Part shown: positions 62,712 through 64,000 of the stretch, piece by piece
Position numbering within the stretch: position 1 is the stretch's first letter
How the letters are laid out: each line of letters begins with the position of its first letter
Source: Microplitis mediator
Lineage: Eukaryota > Arthropoda > Insecta > Hymenoptera > Braconidae
Direction: 5' to 3'
Length of the DNA: 64,000 bases
Assembly (NCBI RefSeq): GCF_029852145.1
Contig: NC_079969.1
Location: 22,932,459 to 22,996,458, forward strand
The notes under the pieces: model-generated
Database searches by the model: none
What the model saw: only the letters and a program-made list of their open reading frames with translations
Told to the model about the DNA's origin: nothing
Program-made: the position numbers and the translations under genes

Positions 62712-63631
62712 TATATATAAATGGATAAGCAATCTATGTCACTTGAACATACAAGTAGTATTATATCAATTTACCCTATTGGTGATGGTGATAGTGATAT
62801 TTTATTTATTTTTTTTTCCTTTCGTTGTAAGGTTTAGTCTGCTAAGCATCATTTTTTCCCACTACTTTATTTTCATCGTCGATATCGACCACTTTAGATA
62901 AAACCAAATTCAATTTCCTGCTACGCTCAGAACCGCTGTTTCCTTTTTCTTGCTCAGTAGTGAGCATATGAAAGTGAAAAACTTACATAACGATGAAGAA
63001 AAAAAATGTCAAAGGGATCGTATGGCATGCCAATACCATCAGTATTTTCAACAGAAAAAAATTACGATAACAAAGTAATATATAAGCACGAGTCTATATA
63101 CTCCAGGATATACGAAAATAATTATTTTAATCTATTAATAATTGTGGTATAACGAAAATATGATAAACAAATGGCGGGATATGGCACACGTGCGTCAATA
63201 TACAAAGAAATTATTAGCGGGAGACTAGATTGTTTGATCGTAATTCATAAATACAGACACGTGCTTATTTTTTTCTTTCTTTCTCTCTACTTCACTCTAT
63301 CTTTTACCCTTGCATCTGTGCAAATATCAAGAGCTTCAACGAACGCGGGAAACCACAAACTGCATAGATTAATTTATGAGTTCGTACGAGAAATGAAGAC
63401 ACTATATTTACTTCAAACTTGTACCTAATTGGTTTTCAAACCAACAATATAATCAAAATTTATCTTGTCCAAATTCTAATCCATTATTATGATGAAAACG
63501 ACACTAGTAATTTTCTGTTACAATAGAATCCGTATAAAATTTATTATACTTTAAAAAATGTATTTGATGTTAATGAAACAAATTTTTTTAAATACATTAT
63601 TATTAAATTTCTTATTTATTATTATTATTGC
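62710..63631. other. Non-coding stretch
   Basis: AT-rich, with no convincing gene. Bases 63600-63630, just left of the candidate exon, are rich in ATT/AAT. On the minus strand they contain AATAAATAAG, a possible polyadenylation signal for that exon. Confidence 0.4.
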
Positions 63632-63783
63632 TTATTTTCCTTCCACTATACCAACATCATATCTCGTTTTCTTTGCCGAAGGCTTTTTGTCTTGAACAAA
63701 TCCTGGCATGATGTCGCCTGGTACGTTCACATGTTGACTACAAACTATTTTTGTTGGGAACAAATATGAAAGATAACGAAAAA
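63632..63783 (-). CDS. Possible terminal exon of a minus-strand gene, product unknown
   Basis: On the minus strand a long pyrimidine-rich tract ends in CTATTTACTCAG (CAG at 63786-63784). The following frame ends with TAA at 63632-63634. The last 35 or so residues look like real protein: V-N-V-P-G-D-I-M-P-G-F-V, then a basic stretch K-K-P-S-A-K-K-T-R, ending Y-D-V-G-I-V-E-G-K. Codon choice (GAC, AAG, CCT, TCG, GCA) differs from the AT-driven chance frames nearby. An AATAAA-type signal lies within 25 bases of the stop. The first residues of the exon are less convincing, so the true acceptor may lie further in. I do not recognise the family. The upstream exons would lie beyond 64000. It could also be the 3' end of a retrotransposed gene, given the AAT-rich tail. 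Confidence 0.35.
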
Positions 63784-64000
63784 CTGAGTAAATAGAGAAA
63801 AATAATGAAAAAGTAGAGAAAATTTGAAGAAAGTGAAGAAAATAATATTCTGAACTCAAATCAGAATGCAATCCAACAATAATAACTGCAAATATTAATT
63901 TACTCGGTGATTCATTACTCGAGATTTTTATTTTGTGTTTTTATTGCATGATATAAAACTTGAATTTTTATTTTACATTTGACAAAACATAAGTATTTTA
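63784..64000. other. Pyrimidine-rich (minus strand) intron-like sequence to the window edge
   Basis: On the minus strand this is T- and C-rich up to the acceptor-like site at 63786. That is as expected for an intron 3' end. No open frame of note. Confidence 0.3.

Overview
The window looks like AT-rich nuclear DNA from an animal, most likely an insect. A hymenopteran is my guess from the style of the transposons, not something the sequence proves. The evidence is spliced coding sequence (a GT-AG intron inside a transposase gene), RNA-type and DNA-type eukaryotic transposons, microsatellites, and about 60 kb with almost no long open reading frames. There are no bacterial operons, ribosome binding sites, rRNA genes or CRISPR arrays. 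I found no convincing tRNA gene.

Layout. At the left edge is the 3' part of a Merlin (IS1016/ISXO2-type) transposase gene with one intron (1-700). Then comes a long stretch of single-copy-looking non-coding DNA. In it, AT-rich filler alternates with islands of mixed composition that look like conserved or regulatory elements. The clearest islands are near 6.8, 8.3, 10.4, 16.4, 19.45, 20.1, 41.0, 45.0 and 60.5 kb. Mobile elements interrupt this background: a Tc1/mariner-like MITE (14952-15365), a MITE at 21286-24133 split by a 2.6 kb TA-inserting transposon (21345-23976), a piggyBac-like MITE (26414-26649), a 5'-truncated Jockey/CR1-like retrotransposon (about 35725-36408), a near-perfect foldback element (41916-42476), an unsplit second copy of the MITE (46539-46753), and a terminal-inverted-repeat element with 94-bp internal repeats (51324-52135).

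Host gene content is thin. Two minus-strand segments look like possible terminal exons (5130-5372 and 63632-63783), but I recognise neither product. Two minus-strand sites (15770/15771 and 51066/51067) match the recursive-splice consensus: a pyrimidine tract, CAG, then at once GTAAGT or GTAAGC. This suggests that much of the window may be one very long minus-strand intron, with the exon at 5130-5372 as a possible 3' partner.

The best-supported new observations are the nested transposon, whose empty site is preserved 25 kb away in the same window; the 200-bp-arm foldback element; the pair of recursive splice sites; and a cluster of CRE/ATF sites at 19.4-19.65 kb.
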